DNA of 64,000 nucleotides from Sediminibacterium sp. (lineage in GTDB: Bacteria > Bacteroidota > Bacteroidia > Chitinophagales > Chitinophagaceae): the NCBI RefSeq assembly GCF_019264485.1, contig NZ_JAHVAA010000003.1, forward strand, positions 66,355 through 130,354. The letters are read 5' to 3'. Below the pieces are notes generated by a model. That model was not told the origin of the DNA. It ran no database searches and worked only from the letters and a program-made list of their open reading frames with translations. Positions 17,676 through 27,150 of the stretch are shown piece by piece (within the stretch, counting starts at the first letter, position 1; the number at the start of each line of letters is the position of its first letter). The position numbers and the translations under genes were made by a program.

Positions 17676-20423
17676 ATGAAGGATTTTTCGTATATCACAA
17701 ACTCACATCCAGCTTTTATTGAGAGTCTTTACCAGGAATTTGTTCAGAACCCTGAAGCCATTGATCCCGACATGAAGAAGTTTTTTGAGGGATTTGATTT
17801 TGCAGTAGCCAATGGATCAGGACCGGTAACTGGTTCAAACACACAGGCCGTAGTGGCTGCTGATGGAATTGATTGGATGAAGGAGATCAGGGTATACAGG
17901 TTGATTCTAGGTTACAGGAACAAGGGGCATTTACTCGCCAAAACCAACCCGATCCGTGCCAGAAAAGACAGGGGTGCCAATCTTGATCTGTCTTTTTTTG
18001 GGTTGTCTGAGGCAGACATGAATACAACTTACCAGGCAGGTAACCTGATTGGTTTGGGAGCCACTACTTTAAAAAATATACTCACTCATCTCGAAAGTTG
18101 TTATGCTTCGAACGTGGGTATTGAATTCAAATACATCAGCGATCAGAAAAAAATTGACTGGCTTACCAATGAAATGGAAAGGCAGTTTACACAGCCGCTT
18201 TCACTTGATAAGAAAAAACGCATCCTCGAAAAACTGAACCAGGGGGTGATGTTCGAAAAATTTCTACATACCAAATATATCGGTCAGAAAAGGTTTTCAC
18301 TCGAAGGTGGTGAAACAACCATTGCTGCACTTGATACCATCATCAATACAGCTGCAAATAACGAAGTGCAGGAAGTGGTAATTGGTATGGCACACAGAGG
18401 GAGATTGAATATACTGGCCAATATTATGGGTAAAACCTATGAGCAGATATTCAGTGAATTTGAAGGAACGGCGGTTATGGATCAAACAATGGGTAGTGGC
18501 GATGTGAAATACCATATGGGGTATGGCAGTGAAATACAGACGGCAGATAACAAAACCATTCACCTTAAACTCATGCCCAACCCATCGCATCTTGAAGCGG
18601 TTGATCCTGTAGTGGTTGGTTTTGCAAGAGCAAAAGCAGATGTTTTATATAAAAGCGATTTCGATAAAATTTTACCGATACTCATTCACGGCGATGCATC
18701 AGTAGCCGGACAGGGTGTGGTGTATGAAGTATTACAAATGAGTAACCTGCTGGGTTATTATACCGGCGGAACCATTCACTTTGTAATTAATAACCAGATT
18801 GGTTTTACCACTGATTTTGATGATGCACGCAGTGCAGATTATTGTACTTCTATTGCGGCCATGGTTCAGGCGCCTGTATTACATGTAAATGGAGATGATG
18901 CAGAAGCAGTAGTGAAATGTGCCGAGATTGCCACCCGCTACCGTCAGGAATTTAATTCAGATATTTTCATTGATATGGTTTGTTACCGTAAACACGGTCA
19001 CAATGAAGGCGATGATCCAAAGTATACACAGCCACAATTGTATGCGCTGATCGATAAACACCAGAATCCCCGCGAAATCTATACACAGTTCCTCATGCAA
19101 AACGGAGAATCCGATGCGCAGCAACTGGCAAAGGAAATGGAGAAAAAATTCTGGGCCGATTTGCAGGAACGTCTGGATGAAGTGAAACAAAATCCTTTAC
19201 CGTATAAATACCAGCAACCTGAACTGGTTTGGAAAAGCTTGGGTAAAGCCACAGAAGAAAGTTTTGATCATTCGCCCATAACAGCTATTGCAGAAACAGA
19301 AGTAAAACGTTTATTCAACAACCTCATGCAATGGCCGGCTGATTTCAAACCACTGAAAAAGGTGGAGAAATTATTGCAGGATAAAATTAAACTGCTTGAA
19401 ACAGAACAAAAGATAGACTGGGCCACTGCAGAATTACTGGCTTATGGCTCCATACTGGTAGAAGGAAATATTGTACGCATGAGCGGCCAGGATGTGAAAC
19501 GTGGTACATTCAGTCATCGTCACGCTATTCTGCGTGATGAAAACACAAACGTAGAATATAATCGACTGAATCATTTCCAGGAAAACCAGGAAAAATTCCG
19601 CATTTATAACTCTTTGTTAAGTGAATATGGTGTTCTTGGGTTTGAATATGGTTATGCCATGGCGAATCCTAATGCACTGGTAATATGGGAAGCGCAGTTT
19701 GGTGATTTCTGTAATGGAGCACAAACGATGATTGATCAGTTTATAGCAGCAGGGGAGCAAAAATGGCAACGCCAGAATGGGGTTGTGATGTTGTTACCAC
19801 ATGGTTATGAAGGACAGGGGCCGGAGCATAGCAGTGCCCGTCTCGAACGCTTTCTTCAGATGTGTGCAGAGCTGAACATGGTGATAACCAATATTACCAC
19901 GGCTGCCAATCTCTTCCATGCATTGCGTCGCCAGTTAAGCTGGAATTTCCGTAAACCCATGATTAATTTCTCACCAAAAGCCAACCTGAGAAATCCCGGC
20001 ACATACAGTTCTGTCAATGACTTCACCAATGGCGGATTTAAAGAATTGATTGATGACAGTTTTGTAAATGATGCAGCACAGGTTAAAAAAGTATTACTGT
20101 GTAGTGGTAAAATTTATTTTGAACTGGCAGATCAGCAACAAAAAGAAAATAGGCAGGATGTGGCTGTGGTTCGATTGGAGCAACTGTATCCATTGCCCCA
20201 TAAACAACTCGAGGTCCTGCATAAAAAGTACAATAAAGCAACCTGGTTCTGGGTACAGGAAGAACCATTGAATATGGGTGCCGCTTCTTTCCTGCAAATG
20301 AACCTGAAGAGCATAAACTTTGGTGTCATCAGCAGAAATGCCAGCGCTGCCACTGCAACGGGTTATGCTAAAGTACATGCTGCGGAGCAAGCTGAAATTA
20401 TCAGCACAGCTTTCGGTATCTAA
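17676..20423 (+). CDS. sucA: 2-oxoglutarate dehydrogenase E1 component
   Basis: A 915-aa thiamine-diphosphate enzyme catalysing decarboxylation of 2-oxoglutarate in the TCA cycle. It has the E1 N-terminal segment (NSHPAFIESLYQEF), the MAHRGRLNIL block, the HGDASVAGQGVVYE region of the cofactor site, NNQIGFTT, HGHNEGDDP and the C-terminal transketolase-like LLPHGYEGQGPEHSSARLER motif. Full length for the family. Followed 46 bases later by the E2 gene; E3 is not in this window. Confidence 0.97.
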   Translation: MKDFSYITNSHPAFIESLYQEFVQNPEAIDPDMKKFFEGFDFAVANGSGPVTGSNTQAVVAADGIDWMKEIRVYRLILGYRNKGHLLAKTNPIRARKDRGANLDLSFFGLSEADMNTTYQAGNLIGLGATTLKNILTHLESCYASNVGIEFKYISDQKKIDWLTNEMERQFTQPLSLDKKKRILEKLNQGVMFEKFLHTKYIGQKRFSLEGGETTIAALDTIINTAANNEVQEVVIGMAHRGRLNILANIMGKTYEQIFSEFEGTAVMDQTMGSGDVKYHMGYGSEIQTADNKTIHLKLMPNPSHLEAVDPVVVGFARAKADVLYKSDFDKILPILIHGDASVAGQGVVYEVLQMSNLLGYYTGGTIHFVINNQIGFTTDFDDARSADYCTSIAAMVQAPVLHVNGDDAEAVVKCAEIATRYRQEFNSDIFIDMVCYRKHGHNEGDDPKYTQPQLYALIDKHQNPREIYTQFLMQNGESDAQQLAKEMEKKFWADLQERLDEVKQNPLPYKYQQPELVWKSLGKATEESFDHSPITAIAETEVKRLFNNLMQWPADFKPLKKVEKLLQDKIKLLETEQKIDWATAELLAYGSILVEGNIVRMSGQDVKRGTFSHRHAILRDENTNVEYNRLNHFQENQEKFRIYNSLLSEYGVLGFEYGYAMANPNALVIWEAQFGDFCNGAQTMIDQFIAAGEQKWQRQNGVVMLLPHGYEGQGPEHSSARLERFLQMCAELNMVITNITTAANLFHALRRQLSWNFRKPMINFSPKANLRNPGTYSSVNDFTNGGFKELIDDSFVNDAAQVKKVLLCSGKIYFELADQQQKENRQDVAVVRLEQLYPLPHKQLEVLHKKYNKATWFWVQEEPLNMGAASFLQMNLKSINFGVISRNASAATATGYAKVHAAEQAEIISTAFGI

Positions 20424-20469
20424 TGATAAAAAGAAGATTTGAATTTATAATCATAAACAGGTAATTCCG

Positions 20470-21687
20470 ATGATCGAGATAAAAGTACCAACAGTAGGAG
20501 AGTCCATTAACGAAGTAACATTGTTGAAATGGACCAAAAAAGACGGTGAGTGGGTAGAGCGCGATGAAGTGATTGCAGAACTTGAAAGTGAAAAAGCCAC
20601 TTTTGAAGTAAATGCAGAACAGGCAGGTATTTTAACGACCGTTGGTAAAGAGGGAGATACATTGAATATTGGTGATGTACTCGCTAAAATTGATGAAACG
20701 GCTGCTAAGCCGGAAGGCCAGCCTGTTGCCAAAGAAGCACCTGCTGCAGCACCAGTTGCTAAAAATGAAGCACCTGTAACATCTGTATCAAATGATGTAA
20801 AAGCAACACCGGTGGCATCAGCCATTATTGCCGATAAAAAAGTAGATCCCAGTTCTATAAAGGCCACCGGAGCTGGTGGTAAAATAGTAAAACACGATGT
20901 ACTGGAAGCATTATCCAATCCAGGTAAAAAATCACTGGCTCCGGGTGGAGAATTGTTTAGCAGGAATGTACGCCAGGAGAAAATGAGTAACCTGCGTAAA
21001 ACCATCAGCAAACGCCTGGTAGAAGCAAAAAATACAACGGCTATGTTAACCACTTTTAATGAAGTGGACATGACCCGTATTATGGATGTGCGTAAACAAT
21101 ATAAAGATAAATTCAAGGAAATACATGGCGTAAATCTGGGCTTCATGAGCTTTTTCGCCAAAGCCTGTGCCATTGCATTGGGAGAATGGCCCTCTGTAAA
21201 TGCATACATTGATGGCGATCAGTTGATATATCATGATTATGCAGATATTAGTATTGCCGTGAGTACGCCTCGTGGACTTACAGTACCGGTAATGAGAAAT
21301 GTGGAGAGCCTGAGCATGGCCGATGTAGAGAAAAAAGTAGTAGAGCTGGCAGGTAAGGCAAGAGACAGTAAATTAACCGCTGATGAATTACAGGGTGGAA
21401 CTTTTACCATTACTAATGGCGGTGTATTTGGCAGCCTCATGAGCACGCCGATCATCAATATTCCTCAAAGTGCCATTTTAGGCATGCATAAAATACAGGA
21501 AAGACCAATGGCTATCAATGGCCAGGTGGTAATTCGCCCGATGATGTATCTGGCACTTAGCTACGATCACCGCATCATCGACGGCAGAGAAAGTGTAAGT
21601 TTTCTTGTACGCGTAAAAGAGTTGCTGGAAAACCCTGAACTGCTTCTGTTTGGGAAGGATCCTGTAAAGACCTTACTCGAGGTCTGA
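20470..21687 (+). CDS. sucB: Dihydrolipoyllysine succinyltransferase, 2-oxoglutarate dehydrogenase E2
   Basis: A 405-aa E2 subunit. The lipoyl domain occupies residues 1-75, with lipoylated Lys42 in [11 protein letters not shown]. An Ala/Pro-rich linker follows, then the peripheral subunit-binding domain (about 118-150) and the catalytic domain with [11 protein letters not shown] near residue 365, containing the active-site His and Asp. Adjacent to sucA and probably in the same transcript. Confidence 0.97.
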   Translation: MIEIKVPTVGESINEVTLLKWTKKDGEWVERDEVIAELESEKATFEVNAEQAGILTTVGKEGDTLNIGDVLAKIDETAAKPEGQPVAKEAPAAAPVAKNEAPVTSVSNDVKATPVASAIIADKKVDPSSIKATGAGGKIVKHDVLEALSNPGKKSLAPGGELFSRNVRQEKMSNLRKTISKRLVEAKNTTAMLTTFNEVDMTRIMDVRKQYKDKFKEIHGVNLGFMSFFAKACAIALGEWPSVNAYIDGDQLIYHDYADISIAVSTPRGLTVPVMRNVESLSMADVEKKVVELAGKARDSKLTADELQGGTFTITNGGVFGSLMSTPIINIPQSAILGMHKIQERPMAINGQVVIRPMMYLALSYDHRIIDGRESVSFLVRVKELLENPELLLFGKDPVKTLLEV

Positions 21688-21787
21688 GCATTCAATTTTA
21701 AAGAAATTACTGTAACTTGATAGGGCTATGTTTTATCTGGTGGCTAATCTATGATAAAACATGATCCAATGTGATGAACTGAACCCC

Positions 21788-22966
21788 ATGATGCGATTCC
21801 AGTCATATTTTAATACTGCTATTGCCCTGATACAAGGGTATAATGGAACAACACCTCTCGTTCATTATCTTAAACAATATTTCGCTGTTGAAAAAAAACA
21901 CGGGGCCAAAGACAGGAAATATATAGCTCATCTCTGTTACAGTTACTACCGGCTTGGGCATGCGTTAAAAGAGTTAACGGTAAAAGAACGTTTGCGTATA
22001 GCACTTTTTTTTGCAGAGAAAATGCCCGGTTATTGGAACGGTTTATATAAACCAGACTGGATAAAAAACTGGAGCGATGATTTGGTAGAAAGAGTGGCCT
22101 ACGTTGAACAACAATACCCGGTATTCAGTATCCAGCATATATATCCATGGAAGGAAGAAATGAGTGCAGGAATTGATCTTGCCGAATTATGTTATGCTCA
22201 GTTTACGCAGCCAGATCTTTTTATACGGCTTCGTCCGGGTAAAGAAGAACAGGTAAAACAAAAACTGAAGATTGCCGAAATTCACTTTACAGAAATTGAA
22301 AAGGCAAGCCTTGCCATGGCCAATGGCACCAAATTGGATACAGTATTGAATATTGATGAAGAAGCAGTTATTCAGGACCTGAATTCGCAACGGATTGGTC
22401 GTTTTTTCCCCGCCGATATTTTATCATCGCCTATAAAGGTATGGGATTGTTGTGCCGCCAGTGGTGGTAAATCGATACTGGTAAAAGATACATTGGGAAA
22501 TATTGATCTTACTGTTTCTGATGCACGTAATAGTATCCTTCATAATCTTCAGGCCAGGTTTGAAAAAGCAAAACTTACACAGTACAATGCTTTCCAGGCA
22601 GATTTATCAACATCAACCTTTCAGCCCACTGAAAATGCCTTTGATTTGGTGATTTGTGATGCACCCTGTACCGGCAGCGGAACATGGTCTAGAACACCGG
22701 AACAGCTTTCTTTTTTTGGAACAGATAAGATCACCCTTTTTACGGCGTTGCAGAAAAAGATCAGTCAAAATATTATCAGTACCGTTAAACCGGGTGGTTA
22801 TTTAATGTATATCACCTGCTCGCTTTTCAAAAGAGAGAATGAAGATATTGTGAACCTGCTGTTAGCAGAAAATAAATCGCTGGAACTGGTGAAACTGGAA
22901 TTATTGAAGGGCTATCATCAGAAATCAGACACTATGTTTGTAGCGTTGCTAAAGAGGAAATCGTAA
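21788..22966 (+). CDS. RsmB/NOP-family RNA cytosine-C5 methyltransferase
   Basis: A roughly 392-aa SAM-dependent RNA m5C methyltransferase, probably acting on rRNA. An RsmB-like helical N-terminal domain precedes the Rossmann domain with motif I (WDCCAASGGKS), motif IV CDAPCTGSGTW with its Pro-Cys and motif VI YITCSLFKREN with the nucleophilic Thr-Cys. The start is uncertain: ATGs at 21761, 21788 and 21791 are all in frame. The later pair is preferred because it leaves the N-terminus starting just ahead of the conserved helical region. Converges on mnmA with a 4-base gap. Confidence 0.85.
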   Translation: MMRFQSYFNTAIALIQGYNGTTPLVHYLKQYFAVEKKHGAKDRKYIAHLCYSYYRLGHALKELTVKERLRIALFFAEKMPGYWNGLYKPDWIKNWSDDLVERVAYVEQQYPVFSIQHIYPWKEEMSAGIDLAELCYAQFTQPDLFIRLRPGKEEQVKQKLKIAEIHFTEIEKASLAMANGTKLDTVLNIDEEAVIQDLNSQRIGRFFPADILSSPIKVWDCCAASGGKSILVKDTLGNIDLTVSDARNSILHNLQARFEKAKLTQYNAFQADLSTSTFQPTENAFDLVICDAPCTGSGTWSRTPEQLSFFGTDKITLFTALQKKISQNIISTVKPGGYLMYITCSLFKRENEDIVNLLLAENKSLELVKLELLKGYHQKSDTMFVALLKRKS

Positions 22967-22970
22967 TATT

Positions 22971-24080
22971 TTACACTGGTAATAATTCACCACGTTGAAT
23001 AATACCACCTCCGATTACATCATTGCCTTCATAAAAAACGGCACTCTGACCTGGAGCAATGCTCTTTACATTTTCATAAAAATGTGCACGTATGCCATTC
23101 TCACTGGTATATAAGTTAGAGAGTGCTCCACGGTCTTTATAGCGGATGCGTGTAATGGCTTCCATACCATCAGTAATGCCATCATATTTCATCCAGTTGA
23201 TTTTTCCAACCAGCATGTCGTTTTGTTCAAGATCAGTTTCTTCACCCAGGACTACCGTATTGGTGTCGGGGTCAATAGCTGTTACATAAGCAGGCTTGCC
23301 CAATGCTATATCCAACCCTTTTCTTTGTCCGATGGTATAGAAAGGATAACCTTTATGGCGGCCAAGTTTATTGCCGCTTTTATCAACAAACCAGCCACCG
23401 TTTACTTTTTGTTCCAGTCCATCCACATTTCTTTTCAGGAAACCACGGTAATCATTGTCGGGTACAAAACAAATTTCGTAGCTCTCACTTTTTTTGGCCA
23501 GTTCAGGATAACCCATATCCATCGCCATTTGGCGGATATCTTTCTTGTGGTATTTACCCAGAGGCATCATGGTACGGCTCAGCAATTCCTGATCAAGTCC
23601 CCATAGCACATAACTCTGGTCTTTTAGTTCATCTAAACCTTTACTGATAACATATCGTCCATTCTCATGCTTTCTCACTTCTGCATAGTGACCGGTAGCA
23701 ATAAAATCGCAGTTCAGTGCATTGGCTCTTTTTAGCAGGGCGCGCCATTTGATATGGGTATTACACATAACACATGGATTGGGTGTGCGGCCTGCGAGGT
23801 ATTCTTCTACAAAGTTCTCGATCACAAAGCCACCAAATTCTTCCCTGATATCTAAAATAAAATGGGGAAACCCATGATGTACTGCTGCCTGTCTGGCATC
23901 ATTGAATGAATCAATATTACAACAGCCTGTTTCTTTTGAACTGGTACCGCTGCTGGCATAATCCCAGGTTTTCATGGTAATACCTACTACTTCATACCCT
24001 TCATGGTGTAACATGAGTGCCGTAACGGTACTGTCTATACCGCCACTCATTGCCACCAACACTTTTCCTTTACGGCTCAT
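22971..24080 (-). CDS. mnmA: tRNA-specific 2-thiouridylase MnmA
   Basis: A 369-aa enzyme that makes 2-thiouridine at position 34 of Lys, Glu and Gln tRNAs. The PP-loop motif SGGIDST is at residues 12-18. The two catalytic cysteines are C103 (NPCVMCN) and C204 (YEICFVPD). The C-terminal beta-barrel region ends GGGIIQRGELLPV. Normal length. Its -7 box lies 19 bases upstream of the ATG. Confidence 0.97.
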   Translation of the reverse strand: MSRKGKVLVAMSGGIDSTVTALMLHHEGYEVVGITMKTWDYASSGTSSKETGCCNIDSFNDARQAAVHHGFPHFILDIREEFGGFVIENFVEEYLAGRTPNPCVMCNTHIKWRALLKRANALNCDFIATGHYAEVRKHENGRYVISKGLDELKDQSYVLWGLDQELLSRTMMPLGKYHKKDIRQMAMDMGYPELAKKSESYEICFVPDNDYRGFLKRNVDGLEQKVNGGWFVDKSGNKLGRHKGYPFYTIGQRKGLDIALGKPAYVTAIDPDTNTVVLGEETDLEQNDMLVGKINWMKYDGITDGMEAITRIRYKDRGALSNLYTSENGIRAHFYENVKSIAPGQSAVFYEGNDVIGGGIIQRGELLPV

Positions 24081-24099
24081 TACTGAAATTATTAGTCTG

Positions 24100-24107
24100 C
24101 AAAAATA
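24100..24107 (-). promoter_or_regulatory. -7 box TAttTTTG of mnmA
   Basis: Exact TAnnTTTG match on the minus strand, 19 bases before the mnmA ATG. Confidence 0.6.
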
Positions 24108-24177
24108 CGAATAACCCGGCTAAATGGCATCTTTAGCACAGTAATGGGGTAAGGCAAGGCTTTCGAAAAGCGAAAAA

Positions 24178-24618
24178 TCAGACATCAACAGCCATCAGCT
24201 TGAAAGTATGGCTCCAGCCATCATATACAAAACTGCAATACCTGAGTACATCGCGGCCAATGATACCGTCGTAGGGTGCATTACTGTAATCACCTTCTAC
24301 CAGGTCGATGGGCAATGCTTTTTCGCGGAAAATCGGGAGGTATAGAATGCCCCTGAATAATTTCAATTCATACCGGCCACCTGCGCCATCAACCGTAGCA
24401 TCGTCACGATATTGATTGAGCTTGAGTCGCTGAATGATTGTTTTATCAAGCCCTGATATATTCGAACCCGTATCAATCAGTAAACGGGTAGTAATATAAG
24501 TGTGGAAGCCCTTTAAATTTTTTACGTGAAGAAAAGTATCTTCATCGGTATGAATCTCGGCTTCAATGATCGGGCCGTGATCCTGTAAAGTAGGTATGGT
24601 AAATTGTAATCCCTGCAT
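24178..24618 (-). CDS. Retropepsin-like single-domain aspartic protease
   Basis: A 146-aa protein with one aspartic-protease lobe. The active-site motif is LLIDTGSN (Asp49-Thr-Gly-Ser) and the second conserved element is the hydrophobic-Gly segment GIIGRDVL (about 118-125), the pattern of retropepsin-type proteins that work as homodimers. There is no signal peptide, so it is probably cytoplasmic. The gene diverges from ssb; mnmA lies downstream on the same strand. Substrate unknown. The motif match is clear, but activity is inferred. Confidence 0.75.
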   Translation of the reverse strand: MQGLQFTIPTLQDHGPIIEAEIHTDEDTFLHVKNLKGFHTYITTRLLIDTGSNISGLDKTIIQRLKLNQYRDDATVDGAGGRYELKLFRGILYLPIFREKALPIDLVEGDYSNAPYDGIIGRDVLRYCSFVYDGWSHTFKLMAVDV

Positions 24619-24764
24619 AACTCATACAATTTATAGGTAGCCATTCAAAAACAAAACTGTTGTTAAACCAAAATCTGCTGATCATTAAACAACCTTCAAA
24701 AATTTGCGGGAAATACGGTAACCGGGTACCATCATTTTCCCGATATTTACCGAAACTGTTTGTT

Positions 24765-25220
24765 ATGATAAAATTATTAGTGATCGGGAATTTAGGCAAG
24801 GATGCCGTTCTGAACAATGTGAACGGTAAGAATGTCATTAATTTTACCGTGGCTCATACCGAGCGATATAAAGATGCACAGGGTACGCAAAAAGACCGTA
24901 CCGTTTGGGTTGATTGTTCTTACTGGACTGACCGTACCGGGGTTGTTCCCTACCTGAAAAAAGGTACACAGGTATATGTGGAAGGCAATCCGGATGTAAG
25001 AACTTATACTACCCAGGATGGGCGTAATGGCGCCACGCTGACCCTGCGGGTATTGAGTATTCAGTTAATAGGCACAAAAGGTAATGAAGGAGGAGGTTCA
25101 CAGCAATCACCTGGTAATTATGGTAATTCAACTCCCGCCCCAAGCCCTGCGTATACTAACCAGCCTGCAGTAAACTCACCCAATGAGTTAACCGAGCCTA
25201 TGGATGATTTACCCTTCTAA
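24765..25220 (+). CDS. ssb: Single-stranded DNA-binding protein
   Basis: A 151-aa SSB. The OB fold covers residues about 1-105 (MIKLLVIGNLGKDA; NFTVAHTERYKD; DRTVWVDCSYW; GTQVYVEGNPDVRTY). A Gly/Pro/Asn-rich linker follows and the acidic tip MDDLPF recruits partner proteins. The ATG at 24765 is the family start; an upstream in-frame ATG at 24660 adds 35 unrelated residues. It is followed by a strong hairpin terminator. Confidence 0.96.
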   Translation: MIKLLVIGNLGKDAVLNNVNGKNVINFTVAHTERYKDAQGTQKDRTVWVDCSYWTDRTGVVPYLKKGTQVYVEGNPDVRTYTTQDGRNGATLTLRVLSIQLIGTKGNEGGGSQQSPGNYGNSTPAPSPAYTNQPAVNSPNELTEPMDDLPF

Positions 25221-25256
25221 AAAGGTATAACATATTAATAATTAGTCTGTTATTAC

Positions 25257-25311
25257 AAATATTACGTAGAACTACGTATCAAAATGCGTAGTTCTACGTA
25301 ATATTTTTTTT
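25257..25311 (+). terminator. Long hairpin with T-run after ssb; nested ACGTAG/CTACGT dyads
   Basis: An 18-20-bp perfect stem (25257-25276 with 25287-25306) has a 10-base loop and is followed by a T-run, an excellent terminator for ssb. Each arm is itself nearly palindromic (TACGTAG-AA-CTACGTA). The same DNA therefore offers two copies of an inverted binding-site-like sequence about 165 bases upstream of the NarL-type cluster. Confidence 0.75.
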
Positions 25312-25476
25312 GCCAATCGCTATATCATTGCTGTTCAAAGAAATGGTTATTCAACTGCTTCTTGAAAACAGGTCAGGTAGTAAAGTAGGATTTCGAAAAA
25401 CTAACTGATATTTGGGCGGGTTGGTTCATGGGGGGATCAGCCCGTTCCTGTTTTTAATACTGAATAACCAATTTAT

Positions 25477-25773
25477 ATGAATCATGCTATTTCTTTGGAA
25501 CAGGCTGTTGCAATGACAAACCTGTATAGATCATCAATACCTGAGGGTATGCCTTTGTCAGAAACTTTTGAGATAGAAAGTGTTAATACATTATTATCGC
25601 AATCCGGATGTACAGCATTACGTATTTATTATGGAAAGAAAACAGATGCAACCATTCATGCTATTTTAGTTGGTGTAAATAAAAATGGGGAGGATATAAC
25701 TGAAGGGTTATTACTCGAAGATGGAAACAGATGCCCACCTTATTGTCCTTCCGACTCAATTTTGAATAAATAA
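25477..25773 (+). CDS. Uncharacterised 98-aa protein with CPPYCP motif
   Basis: A soluble 98-aa protein with no signal peptide or membrane segment. An N-terminal helix (ISLEQAVAMTNLYR) is followed by an alpha/beta region (TALRIYYGKKTDATIHAILVGVN) and a cysteine/proline motif RCPPYCPSDS near the C-terminus that could bind metal or form a disulfide. I do not recognise the family. It starts the cluster with a membrane protein, a NarL-type kinase and a LuxR-type regulator, 12 bases ahead of the next gene. Confidence 0.7.
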   Translation: MNHAISLEQAVAMTNLYRSSIPEGMPLSETFEIESVNTLLSQSGCTALRIYYGKKTDATIHAILVGVNKNGEDITEGLLLEDGNRCPPYCPSDSILNK

Positions 25774-25785
25774 AGAAGAAGTGTT

Positions 25786-26436
25786 TTGAAGATAATTATT
25801 TCTTATACCACCTTAGTTATAATGTTCATTTCGTTGGTATTTCTTTATATCCGCAGAAAAAATATTGATCAGCTATTTCTGCCTTTTGCGGTATTCATTT
25901 GTGTTGCTTTTTTGGGACAGATGATTATTGAATTGGTGATTGCATCTGGCCAACATTCTGCTGTGTATGCAAATTGTTATGTATTGGTTGAGTTTCCTGT
26001 TTTTTTATGGATGTTTTATCGCTGGAGCTCACATAAAAATGCACTACTTTTTGTTACTTTATTTGTACTTGGTTTATTTATCTGGGTCTATGACAACTTC
26101 ATATTCAGCAGTATTACTATTACTACTTCAATTTACAGAATCTATTATTCTCTGGTACTTATTCTTTGCTCTATTAATCAGACCAACAAAATCCTTTTTT
26201 CAGATCATGGCAGCTTATGGAAAAATGCCATATTTATGGTAAGCTCCATCAGTATTGTTTATTACAGTTTTCGCGTTTTTATTGAGAGTATGTTCTTTTT
26301 TCAGGCCGAAATGAGTAATGAATTCATGCGGCAGGTATTCCTTATCATGATAATTGTGAATTTTTTCGCACATTTGATTTATACATTGGCAATCTTATGC
26401 ATTCCAGCGAGGAAAGAATTTACTTTACGGTACTGA
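25786..26436 (+). CDS. Multi-pass membrane protein, possible sensor of the NarL-type system
   Basis: A 216-aa protein with about seven hydrophobic segments (approximately 3-22, 29-51, 60-80, 86-107, 112-130, 145-165, 184-206) and no recognisable soluble domain. It starts at TTG (25786), 12 bases after the previous stop with a purine-rich AAGAAGAAG upstream; the next ATG would cut away the first membrane segment. Its end overlaps the kinase gene by 40 bases. The arrangement suggests it supplies the input to a kinase that itself has only one membrane segment. Function inferred only from context. Confidence 0.7.
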   Translation: MKIIISYTTLVIMFISLVFLYIRRKNIDQLFLPFAVFICVAFLGQMIIELVIASGQHSAVYANCYVLVEFPVFLWMFYRWSSHKNALLFVTLFVLGLFIWVYDNFIFSSITITTSIYRIYYSLVLILCSINQTNKILFSDHGSLWKNAIFMVSSISIVYYSFRVFIESMFFFQAEMSNEFMRQVFLIMIIVNFFAHLIYTLAILCIPARKEFTLRY

Positions 26437-27149
26437 TTACTGCTTCCATCATCGGGCTGATTCTTTTATTCTTCCTGGTAACCATTGTCCGGCAACACAG
26501 AAAAAGAGTAAAGCTCTACAACGAACAGTTAAGGATGGAGGTAGAACTTCTTGAAACGGAAAGGGCAAGAATAGCCTCCGATTTACACGACGATATCGGC
26601 CCCTTGCTCTCAGCTATTAAAATGAATCTTCACCTGCTGGATACCACCGATAAAAATGACCTGTTGATCATCGGTAAAACCACCGGGCATATCGATCATA
26701 CCGCCAAACGTTTGAGAGAAATTTCAAACAACATCATGCCTTATACCCTTCAATCCAAAGGATTGATAAGAGCCGTTCAGGAAATGATCGATTTACTTTC
26801 ATCTGCAACACAAATTCATTTTTCTCTTGAGCATCAACTAAAGGATGTTTCCGTGAGTAAAGAAAAAGAAATACATATTTATCGCTTATTTCAGGAGGTG
26901 TTGAATAATGCAATAAAACATGCAAATGCAACTCAGATTCACATCAGATTATACGAGGAAAAGAAACAATACTGTCTGGATATAACCGACAATGGATCTG
27001 GTTTTAACCAGCAGGAAGCAATGGATCAAAAAAAAGGACTTGGTTTACAAAATATTCTCCGGCGTTCTGAAATACTAAAAGGGAAAGTTTATCTTGAAAC
27101 CGCACCGGGGAAGGGTACCAGTTATCATTTCAGCATCCCTCAATCATAA
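26397..27149 (+). CDS. NarL-type sensor histidine kinase (HisKA_3)
   Basis: A 250-aa kinase. A single transmembrane helix (about 9-31) is followed by a short coiled coil, the HisKA_3 motif ERARIASDLHDDIG with His64 as phosphoacceptor, and a HATPase domain with N-box EVLNNAIKHA and G-box KKGLGLQNI. There is no sensor domain beyond the helix. It overlaps the upstream membrane protein gene by 40 bases and its stop is 1 base before the regulator's ATG. Confidence 0.93.
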   Translation: MHSSEERIYFTVLITASIIGLILLFFLVTIVRQHRKRVKLYNEQLRMEVELLETERARIASDLHDDIGPLLSAIKMNLHLLDTTDKNDLLIIGKTTGHIDHTAKRLREISNNIMPYTLQSKGLIRAVQEMIDLLSSATQIHFSLEHQLKDVSVSKEKEIHIYRLFQEVLNNAIKHANATQIHIRLYEEKKQYCLDITDNGSGFNQQEAMDQKKGLGLQNILRRSEILKGKVYLETAPGKGTSYHFSIPQS

Positions 27150-27150
27150 A

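Noticed and set aside
20451..21209. 252-codon open frame on the minus strand opposite sucB
   Set aside because: It lies fully antisense to a gene with clear lipoyl and catalytic motifs, has Ser/Ala/Leu-rich low-information content and no recognisable domain.
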